64,000 nucleotides of DNA from Burkholderiales bacterium (GTDB lineage: Bacteria > Pseudomonadota > Gammaproteobacteria > Burkholderiales > JAEUOS01). The translations under genes were made by a program, and so were the position numbers. Below are positions 35,434-43,363 of the stretch, in pieces (the first letter of the stretch is position 1; the number at the start of each line of letters is the position of its first letter). The notes under the pieces were generated by a model, which worked only from the letters and a program-made list of their open reading frames with translations, was not told where the DNA came from and did no database searches. Where the stretch lies: positions 1 to 64,000 of the forward strand of contig JAEUOS010000141.1 of the NCBI GenBank assembly GCA_016790695.1, in the 5' to 3' direction.

Positions 35434-35798
35434 GCGCCGTCGACCTCGACGCGCTGCCGCGCCTGCCGCGCGATGCCGAGGGGCCGGTGTTCCGGGCGCC
35501 CTGGGAAGCCCAGGCGTTCGCGATGACCCTCTCGCTGCATCAGCGCGGCGTGTTCACCTGGCCGGAATGGGCGGCCGCGCTCGCGCGCGAGATCGCCGCG
35601 GCGCAGGCGGCCGGGGACGCCGACCTCGGGGACACCTACTACCGGCACTGGCTCGGCGCGCTGGAACGCCTGGTCGACGAGAAGCGGCTGTCGAGCCGCG
35701 CCGAGCTCGCGCGCTACCGCGACGCCTGGGACCGCGCGGCCGACCGCACGCCGCACGGGCAGCCGATCGAATTGCGCGCCGCCGATTTCGACCACTGA
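35430..35798 (+). CDS. Nitrile hydratase activator / accessory protein
   Basis: A 122-residue protein starting at a GTG that overlaps the beta-subunit stop (GTGA). It resembles the N-terminal half of the beta subunit (VFRAPWEAQAFAMTLSLHQRGVFTWPEWAAAL, then YYRHWLGALERLV). Such small beta-like proteins load cobalt through subunit swapping with alpha. The frame is open upstream in the beta gene, but homology begins at the GTG. No P47K/CobW-type activator is nearby. Confidence 0.85.
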   Translation: MSAVDLDALPRLPRDAEGPVFRAPWEAQAFAMTLSLHQRGVFTWPEWAAALAREIAAAQAAGDADLGDTYYRHWLGALERLVDEKRLSSRAELARYRDAWDRAADRTPHGQPIELRAADFDH

Positions 35799-35835
35799 TC
35801 GCGCCGCGCGCGCGCCGCATCCCGCAGGAGACAAC

Positions 35836-36774
35836 GTGGCAGACGACAGCACACTGGGATTCATCGGGCTCGGCGTCATGGGCGAGCCGATCTGCCGCAA
35901 CCTGGCCCGCAAGAGCGGCCGGATGGTGCGCGCCCACGACCGCGATCCGGCGCGGCCGGCGCGCCTGGCCGCGCACGGCGTCGCCGCCGTCGACTCCGCA
36001 GGCGAGCTGGCCGCGCAGGCCGGGATCGTGTTCCTGTGCCTGCCCTCCGGCAGCCACGTCGAGTCGCTGTGCGACGGCCCCGCGGGCCTGGTGGCGCGGG
36101 CGCGTCCGGGCCAGGTCTTTGTGGACCTCGGCACGTCGCCGGTGCGCCTGGCGCGCCGCCTGGCGGGCGACTTCGCGGCGCGCGGCGCCGCGTTCGCCGA
36201 CGCGCCGATCGCGCGCACGCGCGAGGCGGCGCAGCAGGGCACGCTGTCGGTGATGGTGGGCGCCGACCCGGCGGTGTACGAGCGCCTGCTGCCGCTGATC
36301 GAGACCTTCGCCAGCGACGTCACGCACTGTGGCCCGGCGGGAGCGGGGCAGGCGCTGAAGATCCTGAACAACATGGTGCTGACCCAGACCGTCAACGCGC
36401 TCGCGGAGGCGCTGGCGATGGGGCGGCGGCTGGGGATCGCGCCCGCGCTGCTGTTCGACACGCTGGCCAAGGGGTCGGCCGACAGCTTCGCGCTGCGCAA
36501 CCACGGCATGAAGGCGATGTTGCCGGGCACCTATCCGGAGCAGGCGTTCTCGACCGAGTACATGCAGAAGGACATCCGGTATGCGCTCGAGCTCGCGCGC
36601 GACACCGGCGTCGCGGCGCCCGGCGCGCAGCTCGGCGCCGACGTGCTGCAGCAGGCGATCGACGCCGGATTCGGCGCGCAGTACTGGCCCGTGATCGCCC
36701 GCGTGGTCGACCGCGCCGGCGACGAGGTATCCGGGACGCGCGGCGCCGGGCCGACCGCGACGCGCGGCGTCTAG
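35836..36774 (+). CDS. NAD(P)-dependent 3-hydroxyisobutyrate-dehydrogenase family
   Basis: A 312-residue beta-hydroxyacid dehydrogenase. The N-terminal GFIGLGVMGEPICRNLARKSG is the Rossmann loop. FADAPIARTREAAQQGTLSVMVGAD gives substrate binding, and the catalytic Lys is in GAGQALKILNNMVL. GTG start with AGGAG 5 bases before. It follows the nitrile hydratase genes by 37 bp and may belong to the same operon, acting on a hydroxy acid derived from the nitrile. Its TAG shares the CTAG at 36771-36774 with the stop of the convergent GMC gene. Confidence 0.87.
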   Translation: MADDSTLGFIGLGVMGEPICRNLARKSGRMVRAHDRDPARPARLAAHGVAAVDSAGELAAQAGIVFLCLPSGSHVESLCDGPAGLVARARPGQVFVDLGTSPVRLARRLAGDFAARGAAFADAPIARTREAAQQGTLSVMVGADPAVYERLLPLIETFASDVTHCGPAGAGQALKILNNMVLTQTVNALAEALAMGRRLGIAPALLFDTLAKGSADSFALRNHGMKAMLPGTYPEQAFSTEYMQKDIRYALELARDTGVAAPGAQLGADVLQQAIDAGFGAQYWPVIARVVDRAGDEVSGTRGAGPTATRGV

Positions 36775-38348
36775 GAAGCCAGAACCATCGCCGCGCCCTT
36801 CTCGGCGATCATGTAGGTGGCGGCGTTGGTGTTGGCCGAGATCACGGCCGGCATCACCGAGGCATCGATCACGCGCAGGCGCTCGACGCCGCGCACGCGC
36901 AGCTGCGGATCGACGACGGCGCGTTCGTCGCCGCCCATGCGGCAGGTCGAGGTCGGGTGGAACACCGTGCCGCCGCGGGTGCGCGCGAACTCCCACAGGT
37001 CGGGCCGCGCCGGCAGGGTCTCCTCGACCCAGAGGTCGCGGAACGCCGGCTGCGCGTAGATCTCGCGCAGCATCTCGAGCCCGGAGACGATGACCTTGCG
37101 GTCGTGCGGCGCGGAGAAATAGCGCGGCTCGATGCGCGGGGCGTCGAACGGGTCGGACGAGCGGATCGTGAGCCGGCCGCGCGAATCCGGGCGGCACTGG
37201 CAGGCCGAGGCGCTGAAGCCGGAGTAGGTGTGCAGCGGGTCGCCGGGCTTGTCGACCGACAGCGGCATGACGTTGAACTGGACATCGGCGCGGGCGTCGC
37301 GCGCGTGCGGGGTGCGCGCGAAGCCGCCGACCTGGCCGGCGCCGACGGTGAGCGGGCCGCGGTCGAACAGCAGCCACTGCAGTCCCATCTTCGCCAGCGA
37401 GAGCGGGTTGCGCACCTGGTCGTTCAGCGACATCCGGCGCTTCAGGCGCACGATCACCCGCGCCTGGTAGTGGTCCTGCAGGTTCTCGCCGACCTCGGGC
37501 GCATCGGCGATGACCGGGATGCCGTGCTGGCGCAGCAGCGCGGCCGGGCCGATCCCCGAGAGCTGCAGCAGCTGCGGCGACTGCAGGGCGCCGGCGGCGA
37601 GGATGACCTCGCGCGCGGCGCGCGCGCGGCGCAGCGCGCCGCCCTCGATCCATTCGACGCCGGTCGCGGTCGTGCCCTCGAACAGGACGCGCGCGGCCTG
37701 CGCATGCAGGATCAGGGTCAGGTTGGCGCGTTGCAGCGCCGGGCGCAGGAAGCAGCGCGCGGCCGAGGCGCGCCAGCCGCCGCGCAGCGTCAGCTGGTAG
37801 GCGCCGACGCCGTAGTCGGTGGCGGCGTTGAAGTCGGGATTGCGCGGCAGCCCGAGCTGTTGCGCCGCCTCGAGCCAGGCGGCGCAGTACGGGTGGTCGT
37901 TCCGCAGGTCGGAGACGCCGAGCTCGCCCGCGGCGCCGTGGTAGGCGTTCGCGCCGCCGGCGTAGGCTTCCGAGCGCTTGAAGTCGGGCAGCACCGACGC
38001 GTAGTCCCAGCCGGTGGCGCCGGCCGCGGCCCAGTCGTCGTAGTCGGCGTGCTGGCCGCGGATGTAGATCAGCCCGTTGACCGAGGAAGAGCCGCCGAGG
38101 ACGCGGCCGCGCGGCCAGACCACGTTGCGCCCGCCGCTGCCCTCGTCGGGCTCGGTGTCGAACTGCCGCGTGAAGCGCGGATCGACCATGGTCCTGAAAT
38201 AGCCGACCGGCAGGTGGATCCAGAAGTTGCGATCCGGACCGCCGGCCTCGAGCAGGAGCACGCGCCGCCCGGCGGCGGTCAGGCGATTGGCGAGCAGGCA
38301 GCCGGCCGAGCCGGCGCCGACGACGATGTGGTCGTAGTCGGCCGTCAC
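36771..38348 (-). CDS. GMC-family FAD oxidoreductase (choline/alcohol dehydrogenase-like)
   Basis: A 525-residue flavoenzyme. N-terminal YDHIVVGAGSAGCLLANRL is the FAD loop. GRVLGGSSSVNGLIYIRGQ and GALQSPQLLQLSGIGP are the two GMC signatures. HPTSTCRMG near the C-terminus carries the catalytic His region. The GTG start overlaps the TGA of the upstream ABC receptor gene (GTGA at 38345-38348), so it is translated with the importer. The likely substrate is an alcohol or polyether imported by that system. It is soluble or peripheral; electron acceptor unknown. Confidence 0.88.
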   Translation of the reverse strand: MTADYDHIVVGAGSAGCLLANRLTAAGRRVLLLEAGGPDRNFWIHLPVGYFRTMVDPRFTRQFDTEPDEGSGGRNVVWPRGRVLGGSSSVNGLIYIRGQHADYDDWAAAGATGWDYASVLPDFKRSEAYAGGANAYHGAAGELGVSDLRNDHPYCAAWLEAAQQLGLPRNPDFNAATDYGVGAYQLTLRGGWRASAARCFLRPALQRANLTLILHAQAARVLFEGTTATGVEWIEGGALRRARAAREVILAAGALQSPQLLQLSGIGPAALLRQHGIPVIADAPEVGENLQDHYQARVIVRLKRRMSLNDQVRNPLSLAKMGLQWLLFDRGPLTVGAGQVGGFARTPHARDARADVQFNVMPLSVDKPGDPLHTYSGFSASACQCRPDSRGRLTIRSSDPFDAPRIEPRYFSAPHDRKVIVSGLEMLREIYAQPAFRDLWVEETLPARPDLWEFARTRGGTVFHPTSTCRMGGDERAVVDPQLRVRGVERLRVIDASVMPAVISANTNAATYMIAEKGAAMVLAS

Positions 38349-39358
38349 GCCTTGATCGTGTCCATGTAGAGCCGCGCGTCGAAATAGGTGGCGGCCGGCA
38401 CCGGGTTCTGGATGTTGCCGAAGCGCACGAAGAAGTCGGTCACCTGCTGCTGCCAGCGCGTCGCGGTGCCGTCGGCGTAGAGCTTGCGCCACTCGGCCGA
38501 CGAGTAGTAGCGCGAGGCCTTGAACTGCTCCTGCAGGTCGCCCAGCGGCACCTGCGGGTAGTTGTTCTTCTGGATCACCGGGAGGATCTCTGCCGCGTTC
38601 TTCATCAGGTCGTCGTTCGCGGCCGCCCAGGCGCGCACCACGCGCGCGCAGATGTCGCGGTTCTTCTCGTAGTAGTCGCCGCGCGCGGCCCAGCCGCCGA
38701 CGATCGCCGCCTTCGGGAAGTACGCGGAAGCGTCGACCAGCATCCGCGCGCCGGGGACCTTGTCGCGCACGGTGATGTTGAACGGCACCCACAGCGCGAC
38801 CGCCGGCACGGCGCCGGAGATGAACGAGGTCACCGCGGTGGGCATGCCCTGGTTGACCAGCTCGATGTCCTTGACGGGGTCGATGCCGTTGGCGCGCAGC
38901 GCGGTGTCGAGGAAGACGTGCGCGGTGGTGCCGGCCGTGGTCGAGATCTTCTTGCCCTTCAGGTCGGCCCAGGTCTTGACCCCCATGTCCTCGCGCACCC
39001 AGAGCTGCGCGGTGGCGAACTCGACGTTGTTGAGCAGGAACACCCTGCCCTGGCCGCGTGCCGGGAAGTTCGACAGCACCGCGCCGGTCGAGAGCATGTC
39101 GAGGCTGCCGCCGATCATGGCGTTGAACAGCTCCAGCCCGGTGGAGAACATGGTGGTCTCGAGCTCGAGGCCTTCCTTCGCCCAGTGGCCGCGGTGGACG
39201 CCGGTCCAGATCTGGCCGTTGACGGCCAGCGTGTTGACGTAGCCGACGCGCAGCCGGGTGCGCTGCTGCGCGATCGCCGGGAAGCCGGCGAGGGCGCCGG
39301 CGGCGCCGGCCGCCTTGACGAATGTCCTGCGGGCGATGTTCGTGCTGCGCTTGCTCAT
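38345..39358 (-). CDS. ABC transporter substrate-binding protein (SsuA/TauA/NMT1-like)
   Basis: A 337-residue periplasmic receptor. MSKRSTNIARRTFVKAAGAAGALAGFPAIAQ is a twin-arginine signal. The mature domain (LRVGYVNTLAVNGQIWTGVHRGHWAKEGLELE) and the block DLKGKKISTTAGTTAHVFLDTAL belong to the nitrate/sulfonate/taurine-type binding proteins. It is third gene of permease, ATPase, receptor, GMC oxidoreductase. GGAGGAGA precedes the ATG. Ligand is unknown; the coupled oxidoreductase suggests an oxidisable organic compound. Confidence 0.87.
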   Translation of the reverse strand: MSKRSTNIARRTFVKAAGAAGALAGFPAIAQQRTRLRVGYVNTLAVNGQIWTGVHRGHWAKEGLELETTMFSTGLELFNAMIGGSLDMLSTGAVLSNFPARGQGRVFLLNNVEFATAQLWVREDMGVKTWADLKGKKISTTAGTTAHVFLDTALRANGIDPVKDIELVNQGMPTAVTSFISGAVPAVALWVPFNITVRDKVPGARMLVDASAYFPKAAIVGGWAARGDYYEKNRDICARVVRAWAAANDDLMKNAAEILPVIQKNNYPQVPLGDLQEQFKASRYYSSAEWRKLYADGTATRWQQQVTDFFVRFGNIQNPVPAATYFDARLYMDTIKA

Positions 39359-39377
39359 GCTTGTCTCCTCCAGGTTG

Positions 39378-40208
39378 TCAGCCCGGGCGCCGCGCCGGAT
39401 CGGCGGACACCTGGCGCTGTTGCGCCGCGTATTCTTTCATGACCAGGTCGCGGATGTGCGAGCGCAGCTCGCCGAACTCGGGACGTTCGTGCAGCGACTC
39501 GTCGCGCGGATAGGGGAACGGCACCGCGATGACGCTGCGGATGCGCGACGGGCGCGCCGTCACCACGATGATCTTCGAGGAGAGGTAGATCGCCTCCTCG
39601 ACCGAATGGGTGATCAGCATCACCGTCTTGCCCTCGGCGGCGAGCACCTCGAGCAGCAGGTCCTGCATGTGCGAGCGGGTCTGCGCGTCGAGCGCGCCGA
39701 ACGGCTCGTCCATCAGCAGGAACTGCGGCCGCACGGCGTAGGCGCGCGCGATCGCGAGGCGCTGCCGCATGCCGCCCGAGAGCGTCTTCGGATAGGCGCG
39801 CGCGAAGTCCGCGAGGCCCATCAGGCGCATGTAGCGCTGCACGACCTCGCGCTTCTCGGCCGCGGACATGCGGTTGGCGGCCAGGTTCAGGCCGAACGCG
39901 ATGTTCTCCTCGACCGTCAGCCACGGGAAGACGCCGTACTCCTGGAAGATCACGCCGCGCTCGGGACCGGGGCCGCCGACCGGCTTGCCGTCGAGCGTGA
40001 CGCTGCCGGCGGTGGGCGCGACGAATCCCGCGACGATGTTCATCATGGTCGTCTTGCCGCACCCCGACGGCCCGATGATGGAAACGAACTCGCGGTCGGC
40101 GACGGTGAAGGAGACGTCCTCGACCACCTGCAGCGGGCCGTGCGCGGTCGCGAAGCGCACCGACACGCGGTCGAAGGCGATGCGCGGCGCGGGCGCGGCG
40201 GCGCTCAT
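39378..40208 (-). CDS. ABC transporter ATP-binding protein (SsuB/TauB-like)
   Basis: A 276-residue ATPase. Walker A GPSGCGKTT, Q-loop IFQEYGVFPWLTVEENIAFGL, signature LSGGMRQRLAIARAYAV, Walker B LLMDEPFGALD and the switch His (LITHSVEEAI) are intact. The ATG overlaps the permease stop (ATGA at 40205-40208). It powers the importer made with the permease at 40205 and the receptor at 38345. Confidence 0.92.
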   Translation of the reverse strand: MSAAAPAPRIAFDRVSVRFATAHGPLQVVEDVSFTVADREFVSIIGPSGCGKTTMMNIVAGFVAPTAGSVTLDGKPVGGPGPERGVIFQEYGVFPWLTVEENIAFGLNLAANRMSAAEKREVVQRYMRLMGLADFARAYPKTLSGGMRQRLAIARAYAVRPQFLLMDEPFGALDAQTRSHMQDLLLEVLAAEGKTVMLITHSVEEAIYLSSKIIVVTARPSRIRSVIAVPFPYPRDESLHERPEFGELRSHIRDLVMKEYAAQQRQVSADPARRPG

Positions 40209-40957
40209 GCGCCGATCCTGTCCTGCCACGCGACCAGGCGCCGGCTCGCCGTGCGCAGCGCCAGGTCCATCGCCAGCGCGATGAAGCCGATGCAGATGAT
40301 GCCGACGTAGATGATGTCGAGCTGGAAGAACGACCCCGCGTTCTGGATCAGCGCGCCCAGCCCCTGCTGCGCCGCGATCAGCTCGGAGGCCACGAGCGTC
40401 GCCCACGCCACGCCGAGCGCGACGCGCAGCGCGGTGAGGATGTGCGGCACCGTCAGCGGCACGATCACCTTGCGGAAGATCTCCATGTCGGTCGCGCCGA
40501 GGGTGCGGGCGACGCGCACGAAGATCGGGCTGATCTGCGCGATGCCCTCGTACATGACGATGACGCCGGCGAAGAACGCCGCGTAGAAGAGGATGATCAC
40601 CTTGGCCGGCTCGCCGATGCCGAAGTAGATCACCACCAGCGGAATCAGCGCGATCGGCGGCAGCGCGCGGAAGAAGTTGATCAGCGGGTCGACGAAGCGG
40701 CGCACCTCGCGATACCAGCCCAGGAGGAACCCGACCGGCACGGCGAGCAGGATGCCTAGCGCCACGCCGAGAAAGACGCGCTGGGTCGACATCCAGATGT
40801 CCCGCGGCAGCCGCCCGCCCAGGAGCTCGTGCATGCGCAGCGCCACCTGGTGCGGCGTCGGCATCAGCGACGGGTTGACCAGACCGGAATAGGCGACCGC
40901 GTACCACAGGAGGATCAGCAACAGCCAGGGGGCGAGGATCAGTGCGGTGCGGCGCAA
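40205..40957 (-). CDS. ABC transporter permease (SsuC/TauC-like)
   Basis: A 250-residue inner-membrane permease with about six helices. The EAA-type loop is ARTLGATDMEIFRKVIVPLTVPHILTALRVALG. VGFLLGWYREVRRFVDPLINFFRALPPIALIPL matches the nitrate/sulfonate family. First gene of the four-gene operon permease, ATPase, receptor, GMC oxidoreductase. It lies 190 bp downstream of the selenoprotein gene on the same strand, so read-through is possible but not shown. Confidence 0.9.
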   Translation of the reverse strand: MRRTALILAPWLLLILLWYAVAYSGLVNPSLMPTPHQVALRMHELLGGRLPRDIWMSTQRVFLGVALGILLAVPVGFLLGWYREVRRFVDPLINFFRALPPIALIPLVVIYFGIGEPAKVIILFYAAFFAGVIVMYEGIAQISPIFVRVARTLGATDMEIFRKVIVPLTVPHILTALRVALGVAWATLVASELIAAQQGLGALIQNAGSFFQLDIIYVGIICIGFIALAMDLALRTASRRLVAWQDRIGA

Positions 40958-41147
40958 GCGGGGCTCCAGGTCGGTGGCCGGGGACGGCGGCCCGCGAAAG
41001 TTACTGGAAAGCGACGGGCCTCACAATCCCCGCGCGGTCCGCGGGGCGCTGCGGCACACGGCATCGCGACGGCGCGGCGCGACGACGCGGCGGCCGACGC
41101 GGCGCGACGATCGCTGCGGCCGGCGCGCGCCCGCCGCGGCACACGGG

Positions 41148-41675
41148 TCACGCGGGCGCGGTCAGGAGCGCGAGCGCGGCCTCGACGGCATCGTCGGCGA
41201 TGCGGTCGAGTTCCGCGGCCGTGCGGTTCTGGATCGGATGCGGGACGTAGACGATCGCCGGCTCGAAGCCGAGCGCCTGCGACTGCGTGGCGACCGCGTC
41301 GGTGAAGCCGGTGGTGACCACGGAGACGCCGGGGACGCCGCGCGCGTCCAGGTTCATGAGGTCGTGCAGACTGCACGACGTGCAGGAACCTCAGTCGGAG
41401 AGCCCGATCAGCACGACGTCGGCCTCCTCGGCGACCTTCTGCAGCGTCTCCGGGGTGGCGATCTTGGCGTTCGTGGGCTTGCCGGCACGCATGGTGCGGA
41501 TGTTGCGCTCGGCGAGGCGCATCTCGACGCGATCGAGGAATTCGCGGGTGCGCGTCTTGCCGATGTCGAACAGGCACACCGTGCGGCCCTCGAGCGAGGG
41601 CGGCGGCGCCAGGCGCGCGCGCTTCAGCGGCGAGGTCTCGGGAGTGGGGTCGCGCATCCAGGTGAGGGCGCTCAT
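41148..41675 (-). CDS. UGSC-family selenoprotein (in-frame UGA = selenocysteine)
   Basis: A 175-residue protein read through one in-frame TGA (41391-41393) at codon 95, giving ...GLSD-Sec95-GS-C98-TS-C101-SL. The frame is continuous on both sides: 94 codons before and 80 after, with uniform composition and a hydrophobic strand (EEADVVLIGLSD) leading into the motif. The Sec-Gly-Ser-Cys signature matches what I recall as the UGSC (seleno)protein family. A hairpin at 41361-41379 fits a bacterial SECIS. The ATG overlaps the thioredoxin-like gene's TGA. Sec with C98 probably makes a redox pair. If UGA is read as stop, a 94-residue fragment results. selA/B/C/D are not in the window. Biochemical function unknown. 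Confidence 0.85.
41357..41393 (-). promoter_or_regulatory. Bacterial SECIS-like hairpin
   Basis: Counting U of the UGA as 1, nucleotides 15-22 (GTCGTGCA) pair perfectly with 26-33 (TGCACGAC), closing a GUC loop at 23-25. Nucleotides 1-4 (UGAG) can also pair with 34-37 (CUCA), closing a lower stem with a 5' bulge. Loop bases G and U fall at 23 and 24, the same positions I recall as essential in the E. coli fdhF SECIS. A bulged U17 is not evident; position 17 is a paired C. Confidence 0.75.
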
Positions 41676-43111
41676 GGCTTGATCTCCTTGGTGACGGGTT
41701 GCAGCTCGAGATGGTTGCGCCCGGCGATCCAGCCGGGCAGGATGGCCGAGAACAGTCCGGCCGGACCGCCGGCGCGCACGATCATCAGGCCGCCGGGGTT
41801 GAACTTCGGCAGCGCCTCGTCGGCCAGCGCCGCCGGCATGCCCTCGCCGACGCCGTGCGCGCCGGCGACGAGGTCGCGGCCCGGGCGCAGCGTGGCGGCG
41901 TCGATCGCGGCCTCGATGCGGCGGCGGTCCCAGCCGGCCTCGGCGAAGATCGCGTGATGCTCGGGCGAGAGCACCAGGATCGCGCGCTGCGACTGCACCA
42001 TCTTCGGGTGGCCGATCGCGTTCAGGCCCATCGCCAGCGAGCGCGCCAGGTCCTCCGGGGTGCGCGACTTCTGGTCGACGAAGCCCTGCACGCCCTCGCC
42101 CTGGAACAACGTCACCGTGGAGCTGCCGGGCGCGAAGCCGCGCGACACCGAGAGCGGCTCCCAGCGCGGATCCGACTCGTCCTCGGCGAAGCAGAACGTG
42201 TACTTGCCGGGCCCGCCCAGGGTGGCGCGGTCGACCTCGCCGGGGCGGCCGCCGCCGATGTTGCGCACGATCAACTGCAGCGCGCGGCCGATGGTGGCGT
42301 TGGCGCGATTGCCCTGGCCGAGCGCGTTCATGCCGCTGTTCATGCCGATGCGGCGCGCGACCGGACCGTTGACGACGATGATCGGGCCCGAGAAGTAGGT
42401 CGTCGCCAGCAGGCCGTGCAGCGTGAATTCCGGCTCCAGCGCGGCCTCGACCGCGGCGAGCACCACCGGCAGGTACTCGGGCTTGCACCCGGCCATCACC
42501 GCGTTGATGGCGACCTTCTCGACCGTGCATTCGGCGAGGTTGGGCGGGATCCGCCCCACCACCTCGTCCGGCGCGCGCGTGGTGCCGGCGAGCATGCGCA
42601 GCACCCGCACGTCGGTCGGCGGCACGACCGGCAAGCCGTCGGTCCAGCCGCGCTCGAAGCAGATCTCGATCTCGTCGTCGTAGGGGCCGAAGTCGATGCG
42701 GCGCGCGCGGATGCCGGGTTCGCCGAAGCGCACCCGCAGGTAGTCGGCGAGGCCCGGCTCGACCGACTTCGAGCCGCAGCCGGGGCGCAGGCCCGGCAGG
42801 CCCGCGCCGAGGTCGGCGACGCCGGTCAGGCGCCGCCATTCGGCCGCGTCCCAGCCTTCGGTGCGCGCGACCTCGACGCCGTCCTCGAAGCGGACCAGCG
42901 TGGGGACGATCTCGACCCGATGCCGGAACGAATGCGCGAGCTCGCGGTCGTCGACCACGCCGTCGAGCCGGTCGGGGAAGGCGGGGTCGTCCTGGGAGTA
43001 GACCGTGAGCGCCGCGCCGCGTTCCGCCAGGCCGCGCAACACCGGCGCGATCAGTTCGCAGGTCGGGCAATCGCGCTTGGCGAACACCGCCAGCGAGGCG
43101 TGGACTGTCAT
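41672..43111 (-). CDS. Thioredoxin-domain protein paired with the UGSC selenoprotein
   Basis: A 479-residue protein in two parts. Residues 1-90 form a thioredoxin-like domain with the redox motif CPTC (FAKRDCPTCELIAPVL) and the cis-Pro region EIVPTLVRFEDG. The remaining ~380 residues are a large domain I cannot name, with CGSK near residue 115, GWTDGLPVVPPTDVRVLRML, AGCKPEYLPVVLAAVEA, and Gly-rich stretches (GMNSGMNALGQGNRANATIGRA). No signal peptide. ATG at 43111 has GGAG at good spacing; an upstream in-frame ATG at 43165 is less likely. Its stop overlaps the selenoprotein start, so the two probably work as a redox couple: the CPTC disulfide could recycle the Sec-Cys bond. That role is inference. 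Confidence 0.8.
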   Translation of the reverse strand: MTVHASLAVFAKRDCPTCELIAPVLRGLAERGAALTVYSQDDPAFPDRLDGVVDDRELAHSFRHRVEIVPTLVRFEDGVEVARTEGWDAAEWRRLTGVADLGAGLPGLRPGCGSKSVEPGLADYLRVRFGEPGIRARRIDFGPYDDEIEICFERGWTDGLPVVPPTDVRVLRMLAGTTRAPDEVVGRIPPNLAECTVEKVAINAVMAGCKPEYLPVVLAAVEAALEPEFTLHGLLATTYFSGPIIVVNGPVARRIGMNSGMNALGQGNRANATIGRALQLIVRNIGGGRPGEVDRATLGGPGKYTFCFAEDESDPRWEPLSVSRGFAPGSSTVTLFQGEGVQGFVDQKSRTPEDLARSLAMGLNAIGHPKMVQSQRAILVLSPEHHAIFAEAGWDRRRIEAAIDAATLRPGRDLVAGAHGVGEGMPAALADEALPKFNPGGLMIVRAGGPAGLFSAILPGWIAGRNHLELQPVTKEIKP

Positions 43112-43186
43112 GACGGCTCCGGGGAGGGGCGCGCCGCCGCTCGCGGCAACCGTGCCGCCGGCCATGCGACGCGCGCATCGGCACGC

Positions 43187-43192
43187 ACTATA
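43187..43192 (-). promoter_or_regulatory. Candidate -10 for the thioredoxin/selenoprotein operon
   Basis: On the minus strand TATAGT stands in the divergent gap, 75 bp before the ATG at 43111. It is an AT-rich spot in GC-rich DNA. The expected -35 region is weak. Confidence 0.33.
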
Positions 43193-43244
43193 TACCGCGC
43201 GCGGGCCGGCGTCCGCGGTGCCGGGTCGCGCCCGCGCGACGCGT

Positions 43245-43250
43245 TATAGT
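43245..43250 (+). promoter_or_regulatory. Candidate -10 for the FAD monooxygenase operon
   Basis: TATAGT, followed by CGGGCCGGTG, stands 113 bp before the ATG at 43364. The same downstream string follows the murJ -10 at 57860. No good -35 seen. Confidence 0.3.
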
Positions 43251-43363
43251 CGGGCCGGTGATCCGCGGGCGGCGGCGCGCATGCCGGCCCCGCGGCACGC
43301 TCCTTGCATCGCTCCTCGCATCGATGCGGGGCAGACGGACTGGATCGCAGGCGGAGTGCAACG

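Noticed and set aside
41391-41393. The in-frame TGA as a simple stop or nonsense mutation creating a pseudogene
   Set aside because: The coding frame continues with uniform composition for 80 codons, the motif Sec-Gly-Ser-Cys is as expected for a known family, and a SECIS-like hairpin follows. Not fully excluded.
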